A stretch of 25,803 bases of DNA from Oxalobacteraceae bacterium UBA6704 (GTDB lineage: Bacteria; Pseudomonadota; Gammaproteobacteria; Burkholderiales; Burkholderiaceae_D). The DNA lies in NCBI GenBank assembly GCA_002454505.1, contig DKJA01000118.1:1-25803 (forward strand), in the 5' to 3' direction. A program made the position numbers and the translations under genes. A model generated the notes under the pieces. That model saw only the letters and a list, made by a program, of their open reading frames with translations. It searched no databases and was not told where the DNA came from. Every line of letters starts with the position of its first letter. The first letter of the stretch is position 1. Shown here one piece after another: positions 14,983 through 22,933 of the stretch.

Positions 14983-15977
14983 TCCGCTACTTCAACCCGG
15001 TTGCGCCCGGCCGCCTTGGCGCGGTACAGCGCCGCATCGGCCGCGGCGATCAGCGCGTGGTCGTCCTGGTCCGCGCCCAGGCATGCCACGCCGAACGAGG
15101 CCGTCATATGCGGCAGCGGCACGCGCATGTCGCCGAACACGACCGCTTCGCGCATCCGTTCGCACAGCCGTTCGGCCACGCCGGCCGCCACGGTGCCGTT
15201 CGTGTCCGGCAGGATCACCATCAGTTCCTCGCCGCCATAACGCACGGCGAAATCCGTCGGCCGCAGCGCGCCGGCCAGCACCTTGGCCGCCGTGCGCAGC
15301 GCCTGGTCGCCCTGCTGGTGGCCGTGGCGGTCGTTGAACTGCTTGAAGTGGTCGATGTCGAGCATGATCAGCGACAGCGGCGCGTGCGTGGTGTGCGCGG
15401 TGGCGGCCAGGCGCGGCAGCACATCGTTCAGCCAGGCGCGGTTGTACAGGCCCGTCAGGCCGTCGTTCATCGACAGCTGGCGGTAGAACTCGCCCAGCTT
15501 TTGCCGCCGGCGCAGCTGCATGTTGGCGGCGCGGATGCGGAACGACAGCAGCCGCAGCAGGTTGCGCGCCACGCCGTCCGAATCGTCGATCAGCTTCCAC
15601 GCCAGGTCCGGGCCGATCAGCAGGATTTCGCTTTGCTCCAGCGCCGTCAGTTCCGACTGGTCCGCCTCGACGTCCAGCACCGACTGTTCGCCGCCGCTTT
15701 CGCCCGGCAGGATCTTCGTCGTGGCACCTTCGCCGGTGGTTTCCGCCACCGCACCGCGCAGCACGATGACGAGGCGGGGCAGGGCGCTGTCCGACACCGT
15801 TTCCCCTTCGTCGGCCAGCATCACGGGACACGCGGCCAGCAGCGCGGCGGCACTGGCCGCATCCGCGTCGCGGAACAGCTGCAGGTCGGCAATATCGTAT
15901 CGGGAAGCGGCGAAAGTACTGAGCTGTTTCAAGGTGGAAAGTTTCCTGGCGGCGGCGCAAAATGTCATGGACATCAT
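14979..15977 (-). CDS. Diguanylate cyclase with cyclic-nucleotide-binding-like N-terminal domain
   Basis: A 332-residue soluble enzyme making cyclic di-GMP from two GTP. Residues about 25-145 resemble a cyclic-nucleotide-binding (CNMP/Crp-type) sensor: DLQLFRDADAASAAALLAAC, IVLRGAVAET, PGESGGEQSVLD, ALEQSEILLIGPDLAWKLID. A helix (about 146-170) links it to the GGDEF domain (about 170-330): DGLTGLYNR, metal-binding LDIDHFKQFND (D207), the active signature GGEEL at 248-252, and an allosteric I-site R239-P-T-D242 five residues before it. It should therefore be active and product-inhibited. The N-domain lacks an obvious full phosphate-binding cassette, so its ligand may not be cAMP. It is divergent from the metal-receptor gene (75 bp). 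Confidence 0.9.
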   Translation of the reverse strand: MMSMTFCAAARKLSTLKQLSTFAASRYDIADLQLFRDADAASAAALLAACPVMLADEGETVSDSALPRLVIVLRGAVAETTGEGATTKILPGESGGEQSVLDVEADQSELTALEQSEILLIGPDLAWKLIDDSDGVARNLLRLLSFRIRAANMQLRRRQKLGEFYRQLSMNDGLTGLYNRAWLNDVLPRLAATAHTTHAPLSLIMLDIDHFKQFNDRHGHQQGDQALRTAAKVLAGALRPTDFAVRYGGEELMVILPDTNGTVAAGVAERLCERMREAVVFGDMRVPLPHMTASFGVACLGADQDDHALIAAADAALYRAKAAGRNRVEVAD

Positions 15978-16052
15978 AGCGCAATCGCTGCCGCGTATGG
16001 TTCAATCGAGGCCCGAATCAGCGGCTGAAACCGCCTTCTTTTCACTTATTCC

Positions 16053-16835
16053 ATGATGACTTTCATTGATGCTAACGGCCGCGCCCATGCGCCGGCGCCA
16101 CAGGCCCGGATCGTGTCGCTGGTGCCGTCGATTACCGAGCTGCTGTGCGACCTGGGACTGGCCGCGCAACTGGTCGGCCGCACCGGTTTCTGCATCCATC
16201 CGGCGGATGTGGTGCGCGCCATTCCGAAGGTGGGCGGCACCAAGGACGTCAACCTCGGCAAGATTCGCCAATTGGCGCCCACGCACGTGATCGTCAATAT
16301 CGACGAGAACGAAAAGCCGACGGCGGACCTGCTGGCGGAGTTCGTGCCGAACATCGTCGTCACGCATCCGCAGGGGCCGGAAGACAACCTGGCACTGGCG
16401 CGCCTGATCGGTGGCGTGTTCTGCGTGGAGGAAGCGGCGGAGCAATGGTGCCGCGCGTTCGAGGCCGAACTGGCGGCGTTGCGCGCCATGCCGAAAGGCC
16501 CGCCGCAGCGGGTGCTGTACTGCATCTGGCAGGATCCGTGGATGACGATTTCGCGCGACACGTATATCGCCGCGATGCTCGCCGAGATCGGCTGGCAGGT
16601 GCCCGCGCTGGGTACCGCGCGTTATCCGTGCTTCGACTGGTCGCCGGCACTGGTGGCGGGCATCGATCAGGTGCTGCTGTCGTCGGAACCTTACCGTTTC
16701 ACCGGGGCGCACGTGGACGCGCTGGAAAGGCAGCTGGGCAAGCCGGTGCAACTGGTGGATGGGGAGATGCTGTCCTGGTACGGCAGCCGCGCGCTGGGCG
16801 GGCTGCGGTACCTCAGGGAACTGGCGCGGACCTGA
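16053..16835 (+). CDS. BtuF-like periplasmic-binding-fold protein without signal peptide
   Basis: A 260-residue protein of the helical-backbone metal receptor family (BtuF/FhuD fold), often annotated as cobalamin-binding protein. Visible are RIVSLVPSITELLCDLGLAAQLVGRTGFCIHP, the VGGTKDVNLGKIRQLAPTHVIVN block, VVTHPQGPEDN and CIWQDPWMTISRDTYIAAMLAEIGWQVPALG. There is no signal peptide: the protein starts MMTFIDANGRAHAPAP and goes directly into the first strand. It is therefore probably cytoplasmic, unlike true transport receptors. No ABC permease or ATPase gene is nearby. Its stop codon directly abuts the stop of the convergent HPF-like gene. Vitamin B12 or a related metal ligand is a family-based guess only. 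Confidence 0.82.
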   Translation: MMTFIDANGRAHAPAPQARIVSLVPSITELLCDLGLAAQLVGRTGFCIHPADVVRAIPKVGGTKDVNLGKIRQLAPTHVIVNIDENEKPTADLLAEFVPNIVVTHPQGPEDNLALARLIGGVFCVEEAAEQWCRAFEAELAALRAMPKGPPQRVLYCIWQDPWMTISRDTYIAAMLAEIGWQVPALGTARYPCFDWSPALVAGIDQVLLSSEPYRFTGAHVDALERQLGKPVQLVDGEMLSWYGSRALGGLRYLRELART

Positions 16836-17195
16836 TTATTCTTCTTCTGGCTGGACCAGGTCGGCGACCGGCTTGTCGTGGCGGATGTCGCTGCGTTTGG
16901 CGATGGCCGTGTCGACGGCCCGTTTGAGCTTGTCGGCGGCACCGCCGATGGCCTGGTGCAGCGTCGAGCCGTGGTCGGTGACGGCGATCGGCTGCAGGCC
17001 GTTGACGCGCGCTTCCATCATGCAGCGCTTGTCGTCGGGGCCACCTTTCTGGCCGTTGGTGTCGCCGATGTGCACTTCGACGCGGGTGATCTGTTCGCCG
17101 AAGCGGCCGATCGAGGCCTGCACCACTTCCTGGACGTGCTCGTCCAGGCCGATGCCATGTTCCACGTTTTTCTCGATATTGACTTGTACTTGCAT
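16836..17195 (-). CDS. HPF/RaiA-family ribosome-associated protein
   Basis: A 119-residue protein with the single-domain fold of hibernation factors: MQVQVNIEKNVEHGIGLDEHVQEVVQASIGRFGEQITRVEVHIGDTNG, then CMMEARVNGLQPIAVTDHGSTLHQAIGGAADKLKRAVDTAIAKR. The beta-alpha-beta-beta-beta-alpha order is evident. HPF/RaiA proteins bind the 30S decoding region in stationary phase or stress, but this diverged form, which lacks most of the basic surface of HPF, may have another role. The start at 17195 has AGAGGAGA eight bases upstream; an ATG 33 bases earlier would give an acidic leader. No operon partner is evident: the DUF1345 gene ends 78 bases upstream. Confidence 0.85.
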   Translation of the reverse strand: MQVQVNIEKNVEHGIGLDEHVQEVVQASIGRFGEQITRVEVHIGDTNGQKGGPDDKRCMMEARVNGLQPIAVTDHGSTLHQAIGGAADKLKRAVDTAIAKRSDIRHDKPVADLVQPEEE

Positions 17196-17273
17196 GGTGT
17201 TCTCCTCTTCGTTATTGCTGTAAATCATCTTACGCCTTTTAGCGGCGCCTTGTAGTTAAGTGCAGCACATTGT

Positions 17274-17933
17274 TCAGGTATTCAAGAGGCCCGCTGCAAT
17301 ATTGACGAACATTCCCAGGATCACGAGGTTGAAGAAGAAGCTCAGCACCGACTGGCCCAGCACCACCTTGCGCAGTTTCGGCGTGCACACGGCCACGTCG
17401 GACGTCTGCGCGGCCACGGCGATGGTGAACGAGAAGTACAGGAAATCCCAGTAATCGGGCCGCGTGGTGCGGTCGGGGAACTGCAGCGGCGCGCCGTGGC
17501 CATCCGACGTGTAGTACAGGTGGGCATAGTGGAAGCAGAACAGCACGCCGGGCAGCAGCCACGAGCCCAGCAGCGTGAGCCCGACGAAGCCGTAGCGCAG
17601 GCCGCGCGCGGCGTTGTCCATTTCGCGGATGGCGGCCAGTTCGCTGCCGATCGCCGCCAGGCTGGCGATCGCCGCGATCGACAAGGCGGCGAGGATGACG
17701 GCGCCTTTCTCATCCTGCTGCGCGGCGATGCGCCGCACCGCGTGGTGGTCGGCCCGTGCCATCATCCAGGCCATGCCGGCCAGATATACCCACACGCCCA
17801 CGTTCCACGCGACGAGAAAGCGCAGCAGCAGCGCCCAGCCGGACGGCAGCAGCAACGCCGCGCCGGCGCCGGCGGCCAGTGCCACCGCCAGGTGCGGACG
17901 GATGCGGATGAAACTGTGCAGGCCGGTCTTCAT
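17274..17933 (-). CDS. DUF1345 integral membrane protein
   Basis: A 219-residue inner-membrane protein of the DUF1345 family. Five or six hydrophobic segments are seen: ALAAGAGAALLLPSG, FLVAWNVGVWVYLAGMAWMM, ILAALSIAAIASLAAIGSEL, LTLLGSWLLPGVLFCFHYAHLYY and FFFNLVILGMFVNIAAGLL. The characteristic motif is RPDYWDFLYFSFTIAVAAQTSDVAV before the last segments. Function is unknown; some members look like reduced ion-channel modules because of the SFTIAVAAQTSD loop. It is followed by the HPF-like gene and lies 23 bases after the MFS gene on the same strand, so it may be co-transcribed with that gene. Confidence 0.87.
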   Translation of the reverse strand: MKTGLHSFIRIRPHLAVALAAGAGAALLLPSGWALLLRFLVAWNVGVWVYLAGMAWMMARADHHAVRRIAAQQDEKGAVILAALSIAAIASLAAIGSELAAIREMDNAARGLRYGFVGLTLLGSWLLPGVLFCFHYAHLYYTSDGHGAPLQFPDRTTRPDYWDFLYFSFTIAVAAQTSDVAVCTPKLRKVVLGQSVLSFFFNLVILGMFVNIAAGLLNT

Positions 17934-17956
17934 CGTTTCATCTTATACCGTGGCGC

Positions 17957-19213
17957 CTACTTCGACCGTTCCGCCAGCTCCTTGTCGTGGTGAGGGAACC
18001 GGTCCATCGTCGACAGCACCGGGAACAGCTTCATCCACACGCCGGTGACCACCAGCGTGGCGGCGCCGCCGAAGATGACGGCCCGCGTCAGGCCCATCCA
18101 GCCGGCCGTGACGCCGGACTCGAATTCGCCCAGCTCGTTGGAGGCGCCGATGAACACGGAGTTGACGGCGCTGACGCGGCCGCGGATCGCATCCGGCGTT
18201 TCGTACTGCACCAGCAGGTGACGCACGTAGACGCTGATCATGTCGCCGGCGCCCATCAGCAGCAGGCAGGCAAGGGCGACGGCGAACATCGATGTCGAGC
18301 CGAGGATCACCGTGCCCACGCCGAACACGGCCACGCCGCCGAACATCCACGCGCCGACGCGCCGCGTGATCGGGAAGAACGCCAGCCCGATCGAGCACAG
18401 CGCGGCGCCGGCACCGGGGGCGGTGCGCAGCAGGCCGAGGCCCGTGGGGCCCACGTGCAGCACGTCGTGCGCCAGCGCCGGCAACAGCGCCGTGGCGCCG
18501 CCGAACAGCACGGCAAACAGGTCCAGCGAGATGGCGCCCAGCACGACCGGGCGCGACATGACGAAGCGCAGGCCTTCCAGCACGCTGTGCCAGGTGGCCG
18601 GCTCGCGGTGGCTGGCCTGCGGCGGCGCCTTGGTGGCCACCATCAGGCAGGTGGCCGCCAGCAGCAGCACGGAGGCCACCGTGTAGACGGTCACCGCGCC
18701 GTAGATGTACAGCAGGCCGCCCAGCGTTGGACCGAGGATGATCGCCACGTGCGAGCTGGACGACGACAGCGCGACAGCACGGCTGAAGTCCTGCGGCGGC
18801 ACGAGGTTCACCAGCATCGCCTGCGTGGCCGGCTGCATGAACGCGCGGGCGCTGCCGAACAGCACCAGCGCGGCAAAGATCGGCCACACGACCTGCAGGT
18901 GGGTGGCGGCGAAGGTCAGCAGCAGCAGGCCGACGAGCAGTTGCAGCGCCAGGCAGGCGGCGACGATGTTGCGGCGGTTGTAGCGGTCCGCCACGTGGCC
19001 GGACGGCAGGATCAGCAGCAGGAACGGCGCGAACTGGGCCAGCCCGATCATGCCGAGATAAAACAGGTTGTGCGTGGTGGCATACACCTGCCAGCCGACG
19101 GCAACGTTCTGCATCTGCACGGCCAATGTGCCGAGGATGCGGGCGGACAGGTAGAAGGAGAAATTGCGGTGGCGCAGGACGGCGAAGCCGTTGGAAGAGG
19201 GAGTCTGGGACAT
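17957..19213 (-). CDS. MFS transporter (MFS_3 / EntS-like exporter)
   Basis: A 418-residue major-facilitator protein of the MFS_3/EntS subgroup, probably a drug or small-molecule exporter. The N-terminal FAVLRHRNFSFYLSARILGTLAVQMQNVAVGWQVYATT is typical, and the signature loop between TM2 and TM3 is SGHVADRYNRRN. The second half contains the matching loop YETPDAIRGRVSAVNSVFIGASNELGEFESG, which is diagnostic for the subgroup. Eleven to twelve membrane segments are expected. The substrate is unknown; there are no siderophore biosynthesis genes nearby. The gene is 63 bases downstream of the ferredoxin-reductase gene on the same strand, with a GC-rich spacer between them. Confidence 0.9.
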   Translation of the reverse strand: MSQTPSSNGFAVLRHRNFSFYLSARILGTLAVQMQNVAVGWQVYATTHNLFYLGMIGLAQFAPFLLLILPSGHVADRYNRRNIVAACLALQLLVGLLLLTFAATHLQVVWPIFAALVLFGSARAFMQPATQAMLVNLVPPQDFSRAVALSSSSSHVAIILGPTLGGLLYIYGAVTVYTVASVLLLAATCLMVATKAPPQASHREPATWHSVLEGLRFVMSRPVVLGAISLDLFAVLFGGATALLPALAHDVLHVGPTGLGLLRTAPGAGAALCSIGLAFFPITRRVGAWMFGGVAVFGVGTVILGSTSMFAVALACLLLMGAGDMISVYVRHLLVQYETPDAIRGRVSAVNSVFIGASNELGEFESGVTAGWMGLTRAVIFGGAATLVVTGVWMKLFPVLSTMDRFPHHDKELAERSK

Positions 19214-19276
19214 TAGGCGTATGGTTGCGCCCCGGGCCCGCCGCGCCCGGAGCGCCTGCGGTCCCGGGGCCGCAGG

Positions 19277-20302
19277 TCAGGGTTGGGCGAGGTCCGCCTC
19301 GGTGGTGAAGGCGTCGGCGTAGAACTCTTCGTCGGGCAGGCCGCATTGGGCGACGAAGTCGCGCTTGGCGGATTCGACGACGATGGGCGCGCCGCAGGCA
19401 TACACCTGGTAGCCGCGCATGTCGGGCACATCGGCGACGGCGGCCGCGTGGACGTAGCCGGTGCGGCCGGTCCATGCCTGGTCGGGAAGAGCGTCCGACA
19501 CCACCGGCACGTAGCGGAAGTTCGGCATCTCGGCGGCCCACTGTTCGCACAGTGCATGCATGTACAGGTCGTGCGGCTGGCGGCCGCCCCAGTACAGCGT
19601 CATCGGCCGCTGCGAACCGGCCGCGCGCAGCTGTTCGACGATGGCCTTGATCGGCGCGAAGCCGGTGCCGGATGCGAGCAGGATGATCGGCTTGTCGGAA
19701 TCCTCGCGCACGAAGAAGGTGCCCTGCGGACCTTCGAAGCGCAGGATGTCGCGCTCCTTCAGCGTGCCGAACACCTGGTCGGTGAACAGCCCGCCCGGCA
19801 TGTGGCGGATATGCAGCGTGACGGGGCCGGCGCCGGGCGCCGTGGCCATGCTGTAGCTGCGGCGCTTGCCGTCGCGCAGCAGGAATTCGATATATTGGCC
19901 GGCCCGGTATTCGAGCACTTCGTTGGCCGGCAGCTGCAGCGTCAGCACGACGACGTCCGGCGCCACTTTTTCCAGCGTGGTGACGCGCGACGGCATCTTC
20001 TTGACGGGGAACTCGCCGCTGCCCGCCACTTCGCGGGCATTGATCACCAGGTCGGAGTGGGGCAGCGCGCAGCAGAACAGCGCCATGCCGGCGGTTTCCT
20101 CTTCTTCCGTCAGCGCGCGGCGCTGGTGCGGTTTATGCGTCACCGAACCGGACACGACCTTGCCCTTGCAGGAACTGCAGGCGCCGTTCTTGCAGCCGTA
20201 AGGCAGGCCGACACCGGCGCGCACCGCGGCGGCCAGCACGGTTTCATCGGCGTCGCACTGGAACTGGTGGCCGCTGGGCTGAACAGTAATCTGAAACGTC
20301 AT
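19277..20302 (-). CDS. Ferredoxin-type NAD(P)H flavin reductase (CDP-6-deoxy-3,4-glucoseen reductase-like)
   Basis: A 341-residue iron-sulfur flavoprotein. A plant-type [2Fe-2S] domain comes first (residues 1-90) with C37, C42, C45 (YGCKNGACSSCKG) and the fourth ligand at C77 or C78. Next is an FAD domain with RRSYSMATAPG, then the NAD(P)H domain with LASGTGFAPIKAIVEQL and YACGAPIVVESAKRDF. It passes electrons from NAD(P)H through FAD and the cluster to a partner. Betaproteobacterial copies are often labelled AscD-like because of sequence similarity, but there is no deoxysugar cluster here, so the partner is unknown. The ATG at 20302 has AAGGA four bases upstream and begins the ferredoxin fold. 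It is divergent from the epimerase gene, only 12 bases away. Confidence 0.88.
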   Translation of the reverse strand: MTFQITVQPSGHQFQCDADETVLAAAVRAGVGLPYGCKNGACSSCKGKVVSGSVTHKPHQRRALTEEEETAGMALFCCALPHSDLVINAREVAGSGEFPVKKMPSRVTTLEKVAPDVVVLTLQLPANEVLEYRAGQYIEFLLRDGKRRSYSMATAPGAGPVTLHIRHMPGGLFTDQVFGTLKERDILRFEGPQGTFFVREDSDKPIILLASGTGFAPIKAIVEQLRAAGSQRPMTLYWGGRQPHDLYMHALCEQWAAEMPNFRYVPVVSDALPDQAWTGRTGYVHAAAVADVPDMRGYQVYACGAPIVVESAKRDFVAQCGLPDEEFYADAFTTEADLAQP

Positions 20303-20314
20303 ACAATCCTTGAG

Positions 20315-21208
20315 ATGAATAGCTCTAGCAAACAAATTCTGGGCCGGCCCCGGCTGCTGATCCTCGGCTGCGGCGACGTGGGCATGCGGCTGTTGCCGCT
20401 GCTGCGCACGCGTTACCGGGTATTCGCCGTCACGCGCGATGCCGCCCGGCTGGCCGGACTGCGCGCGGCCGGCGCCGTGCCCGTGCTGGCCGACCTGGAC
20501 GATCCCGCCAGCCTGCGCCGGCTGACCGGCCTGGCGCACACGGTGATCCACCTGGCGCCGCCGCCGGCCGAGGGAAAACTGGACCGCCGGACCCGCAATG
20601 TGACCGCCATTCTACCCGAGGCGGCCCGGGTCGTTTATGTCAGCACCACAGGCGTGTACGGTGACCTGGCGGGGCGTTTCAGCGACGAAACGCAGCCTGT
20701 CGCGCCCCGCAATGCGCGGGCCTTGCGGCGGGTCGATGCCGAGCACGTGTTGCGCCGCTGGGCCCGCCATGCGGGCGGCACCGTCGCCATCCTGCGCGTG
20801 CCCGGCATCTATGCGGCGGACCGGCTGCCGCTGGCCCGGCTGCGGCAGGGCACGCCGGCACTGGCGCCGGAAGACGACGTCTACACCAACCACATCCACG
20901 CCGACGACCTGGCCGCCATCATCGTGCGCGCGCTGCGGCGCGGCCGGCCGGGCCGGGTCTACCACGCCGTCGACGACAGCGACATGAAGATGGGGGATTA
21001 CTTCGATGCCGTCGCCGACGCGTTCGGCCTGGCGCGGCCGCCCCGGCTGGCGCGCGCCGCGCTGGCGGCCACGGTGACGCCGACGCTGCTGTCGTTCATG
21101 TCCGAATCGCGCCGCCTCTGCAATGCAAGGCTGAAGGAAGAGCTGGGCGTGGCGTTGCGCTACCCGACCGTGGCGCAGGGGATACAAGGAGCTCTGCAGC
21201 AAGGCTGA
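20315..21208 (+). CDS. NAD(P)-dependent epimerase/dehydratase-like protein (YeeZ type, atypical SDR)
   Basis: A 297-residue extended/atypical SDR. The Rossmann motif is LLILGCGDVGMRLLPLL near residue 15, followed by VFAVTRDAARLAGLRAAG and a VIHLAPPP strand. A YVSTTGVYGDLAGRFSDET block occupies the active-site position, but no clear Y-x-x-x-K follows, as in YeeZ-like members, so catalysis may be lost or different. Downstream segments TNHIHADDLAAIIVRAL and VYHAVDDSDMKMGDYFDAVADAFGL are standard for the family. The start (MNSSSKQ) sits 12 bases from the start of the divergent reductase and has no good ribosome site, which suggests weak or leaderless translation. The true substrate is unknown. 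Confidence 0.85.
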   Translation: MNSSSKQILGRPRLLILGCGDVGMRLLPLLRTRYRVFAVTRDAARLAGLRAAGAVPVLADLDDPASLRRLTGLAHTVIHLAPPPAEGKLDRRTRNVTAILPEAARVVYVSTTGVYGDLAGRFSDETQPVAPRNARALRRVDAEHVLRRWARHAGGTVAILRVPGIYAADRLPLARLRQGTPALAPEDDVYTNHIHADDLAAIIVRALRRGRPGRVYHAVDDSDMKMGDYFDAVADAFGLARPPRLARAALAATVTPTLLSFMSESRRLCNARLKEELGVALRYPTVAQGIQGALQQG

Positions 21209-21287
21209 GCCGGGAACCCGATTGACGCGGCGCAAACGCGCGTGCGGACCTTGTGACTATCGTGGGCGCAGACCATCAGGAGGGCGT

Positions 21288-21608
21288 ATGGACGCTCATT
21301 TGCAAACGGACCTGCCGTCGGACCATCCGCACCGGCATCCGCATCCCAGCAAGGAAGACGTGCGCGCCTGGCTGGTCCGGCGCGGCCACACGGCGGCGCC
21401 GCCGCCCGCGCCGGACGAAATCCGCCGCGAACTGGGCTGGTCCCTGGCGCCGTCACGCGATCCGGCCGGCTGCCTGCCGGTGTTTTTCCCGGTGCTGTGC
21501 ACGGGCGTTTTCCCCCTCGTGCTGACCGAATGGGCCGCGCTGACGGCCTTCGCCTGGTACTGCCTCGCCTGGCAGGCATCGGCCGAAAACGGGCCTGCAA
21601 TTACCTAG
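21288..21608 (+). CDS. Small membrane protein of unknown function
   Basis: A 106-residue protein with an excellent ribosome site (AGGAGG, four bases before ATG 21288). The N-terminal two thirds are polar with a His/Pro-rich stretch (SDHPHRHPHPSKEDVRAWLVRRGH) that could bind a metal. The C-terminal third has one long or two short membrane segments (LPVFFPVLCTGVFPLVLTEWAALTAFAWYCLAW). I do not recognise a family. It stands alone after the epimerase gene. Confidence 0.65.
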   Translation: MDAHLQTDLPSDHPHRHPHPSKEDVRAWLVRRGHTAAPPPAPDEIRRELGWSLAPSRDPAGCLPVFFPVLCTGVFPLVLTEWAALTAFAWYCLAWQASAENGPAIT

Positions 21609-21691
21609 CACAGAAAAACCGGTTAAAATCTCTCACATTCTCACAAATGTTGCCAGACGTTAAGCTTAGAGCAACAAAAACGGTGTATCAT

Positions 21692-21730
21692 TCCGGCCTC
21701 GCGCCGGATAGCCCCCGCCAGAGGGGCTCA
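21692..21730 (+). promoter_or_regulatory. Paired inverted repeats before the small HTH gene
   Basis: TCCGGC/GCCGGA (21692-21708) and AGCCCC/GGGGCT (about 21709-21728) lie next to each other, directly after a -10-like TATCAT (21686-21691). They could be operators at the transcription start or hairpins in a leader of more than 100 bases ahead of the ATG at 21825. The rest of the 216-base spacer (21609-21824) shows only AT-rich stretches and no gene. Confidence 0.35.
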
Positions 21731-21824
21731 TGACGGTGCCGACCGGCCAACCGCCGTGCATAAAATAAATGCCCAAAACTGTTGCTTTTCTGCTCGAAGC
21801 GACCGCTAACTGAAGAATGTGACC

Positions 21825-22064
21825 ATGTCCCTGAAAGAACTGACGTCTTCATCGACGTATAACCCGAACCGCGTGCTCGATGCCATCATCGAGAAACTGC
21901 AACTGAAAAACGACGCCGCGCTGTCCCGCGCGCTGGAAGTGGCGCCGCCTGTCATCAGCAAGATCCGCCACAACACGCTGCCGATCGGCGCGACGATCCT
22001 GATCCGCATGCACGAGATCAGCGATTACAGCATCCGCGAACTGCGCGACCTGATGGCGTACTGA
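21825..22064 (+). CDS. Small helix-turn-helix protein (XRE-like)
   Basis: A 79-residue protein that is essentially one helix-turn-helix domain. After MSLKELTSSSTYNPNRVLDAIIEKLQ comes LKNDAALSRALEVAPPVISKIRHNTLPIGATILIRMHEI, with the turn at ALEVAPPVISK as in Cro/CI proteins, then SIRELRDLMAY. Similar stand-alone proteins are common in Oxalobacteraceae and Burkholderiales, where their targets are unknown. The ATG at 21825 is chosen with GAAGA nearby; a GTG at 21819 in frame would add two residues. It ends at a strong bidirectional terminator shared with the repeat-protein gene. Confidence 0.8.
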   Translation: MSLKELTSSSTYNPNRVLDAIIEKLQLKNDAALSRALEVAPPVISKIRHNTLPIGATILIRMHEISDYSIRELRDLMAY

Positions 22065-22080
22065 TTCTTGCGCGCCATGC

Positions 22081-22116
22081 AAAACGGCCGGCCCCGCCAG
22101 GGACCGGCCGTTTTTT
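22081..22116. terminator. Bidirectional terminator between the HTH gene and the TAYSG-repeat gene
   Basis: CGGCCGG (22085-22091) pairs with CCGGCCG (22104-22110), flanked by AAAA on the left and six T on the right. It lies 16 bases after the HTH stop and 10 bases after the stop of the convergent gene, so it serves both. Confidence 0.88.
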
Positions 22117-22126
22117 CATGGGCGGC

Positions 22127-22840
22127 TTACGCGCCGGCCAGGCGGGGGCGGGCCGTATAGAAGCTGTCCTGCGGTGGCGGCGCCGCCTCGATGCGGCCGG
22201 AGTAGGCCGTTGCGCTGCCGATCCGCCCGGAGTAAGCCGTCTCGCTGCCGATGCGCCCCGAGTAAGCCGTCCGCGCATCGCTGACGCGGCCGGAATACGC
22301 CGTCTGCGCGGCGGCCGCCGGCGCTGTGGCGCTGCCGGAATAGGCGGTACCGGCGCTGACCCGGCCCGAGTAGGCGGTGCCGACGCTGACGCGGCCGGAG
22401 TACGCCGTGGCCGCATCCACCCGGCCCGAATAGGCCGTGGCGGCAGGTTCGGCCGCCCGCAGATACGCTTCGCCGAACGTCGCCTCGTATAACTCCTTCA
22501 TGCGGTCGCCCACGCGGCGGTGCGCCGCTTCGTCGTCCTCGCCGCGCAGGCCGATGTACGGGAAGTGGTGCAGGAAATAGCCGAACACGCTGTCGCAGTC
22601 CGCCGCGTACTTCATCGTGTCGAGGATGTGGTAGTGCCAGAAGATGTCCACGTCCATCAGCGGCGCCGTCTGCTCGTTGGGGAACTGCTTCATCAGGTAC
22701 AGGAAGCGGCGGTATTCGAATTCCACGGCGTTGACTTTGTCCAGCGACCAGCCTTCGCCGGATGCCTCGTGCATCAGCTTGACCTTGATGGGCTCCAGGT
22801 CCAGGTCGGCGATGGGTTGAAAGTGTTCGGAAGAGATCAT
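22127..22840 (-). CDS. GRDP-like domain protein with eight C-terminal TAYSG repeats
   Basis: A 237-residue protein. Residues 1-130 form a conserved domain resembling the glycine-rich-domain (GRDP/DUF1399-like) family: LDLEPIKVKLM, EYRRFLYLMKQFP, then W68-H-Y-H71-I-L-D-T, Y-A-A-D81-C82 and FGYFLHHFPYIGLRG, with His/Cys/Asp that may bind a metal. From 135 come eight TAYSG repeats, starting at residues 135, 145, 155, 165, 180, 191, 201 and 211, mostly ten residues apart and mostly followed by R-V or R-I. The tail is PPPQDSFYTARPRLAGA. There is no signal peptide or membrane segment. GAGGAAA precedes the ATG. The paralogue at 23024 shares domain and tail but has other repeats. An FNR-type box lies upstream. 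A multi-core peptide precursor or a scaffold are possible; function is unknown. Confidence 0.88.
   Translation of the reverse strand: MISSEHFQPIADLDLEPIKVKLMHEASGEGWSLDKVNAVEFEYRRFLYLMKQFPNEQTAPLMDVDIFWHYHILDTMKYAADCDSVFGYFLHHFPYIGLRGEDDEAAHRRVGDRMKELYEATFGEAYLRAAEPAATAYSGRVDAATAYSGRVSVGTAYSGRVSAGTAYSGSATAPAAAAQTAYSGRVSDARTAYSGRIGSETAYSGRIGSATAYSGRIEAAPPPQDSFYTARPRLAGA
22193..22438 (-). repeat. Coding repeat array: eight TAYSG units
   Basis: Units of about 30 bp encode T-A-Y-S-G-R plus four variable residues; one unit is 15 residues and one 11. The five core codons differ between copies (ACG/ACC, GCC/GCT/GCG, TAC/TAT, TCC/TCG, GGC/GGG) while the peptide core never changes, so the array is old and the peptide is under selection. 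Confidence 0.9.
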
Positions 22841-22900
22841 GTCGTTTCCTCGTTGCTTGCGGGTTGGAAGACGGCATCACCGGCGCCTAGCGGCGCGGCG

Positions 22901-22914
22901 ACACCGTACGGTGT
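22901..22914. promoter_or_regulatory. Perfect 14-bp palindrome in the leader of the TAYSG gene
   Basis: ACACCGTACGGTGT is its own reverse complement. It lies 20 bases downstream (minus strand) of the FNR-type box, where the -10 or the early transcript would be, and could be an operator or a 5' hairpin. Confidence 0.4.
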
Positions 22915-22933
22915 GGGACAGCGGGGAAGGGAG

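Noticed and set aside
22193..22438. Regularly spaced repeats that could suggest a CRISPR array
   Set aside because: The repeats are in frame, encode TAYSGR and vary at codon third positions; spacers are only about 12 bases, and no cas genes are present.
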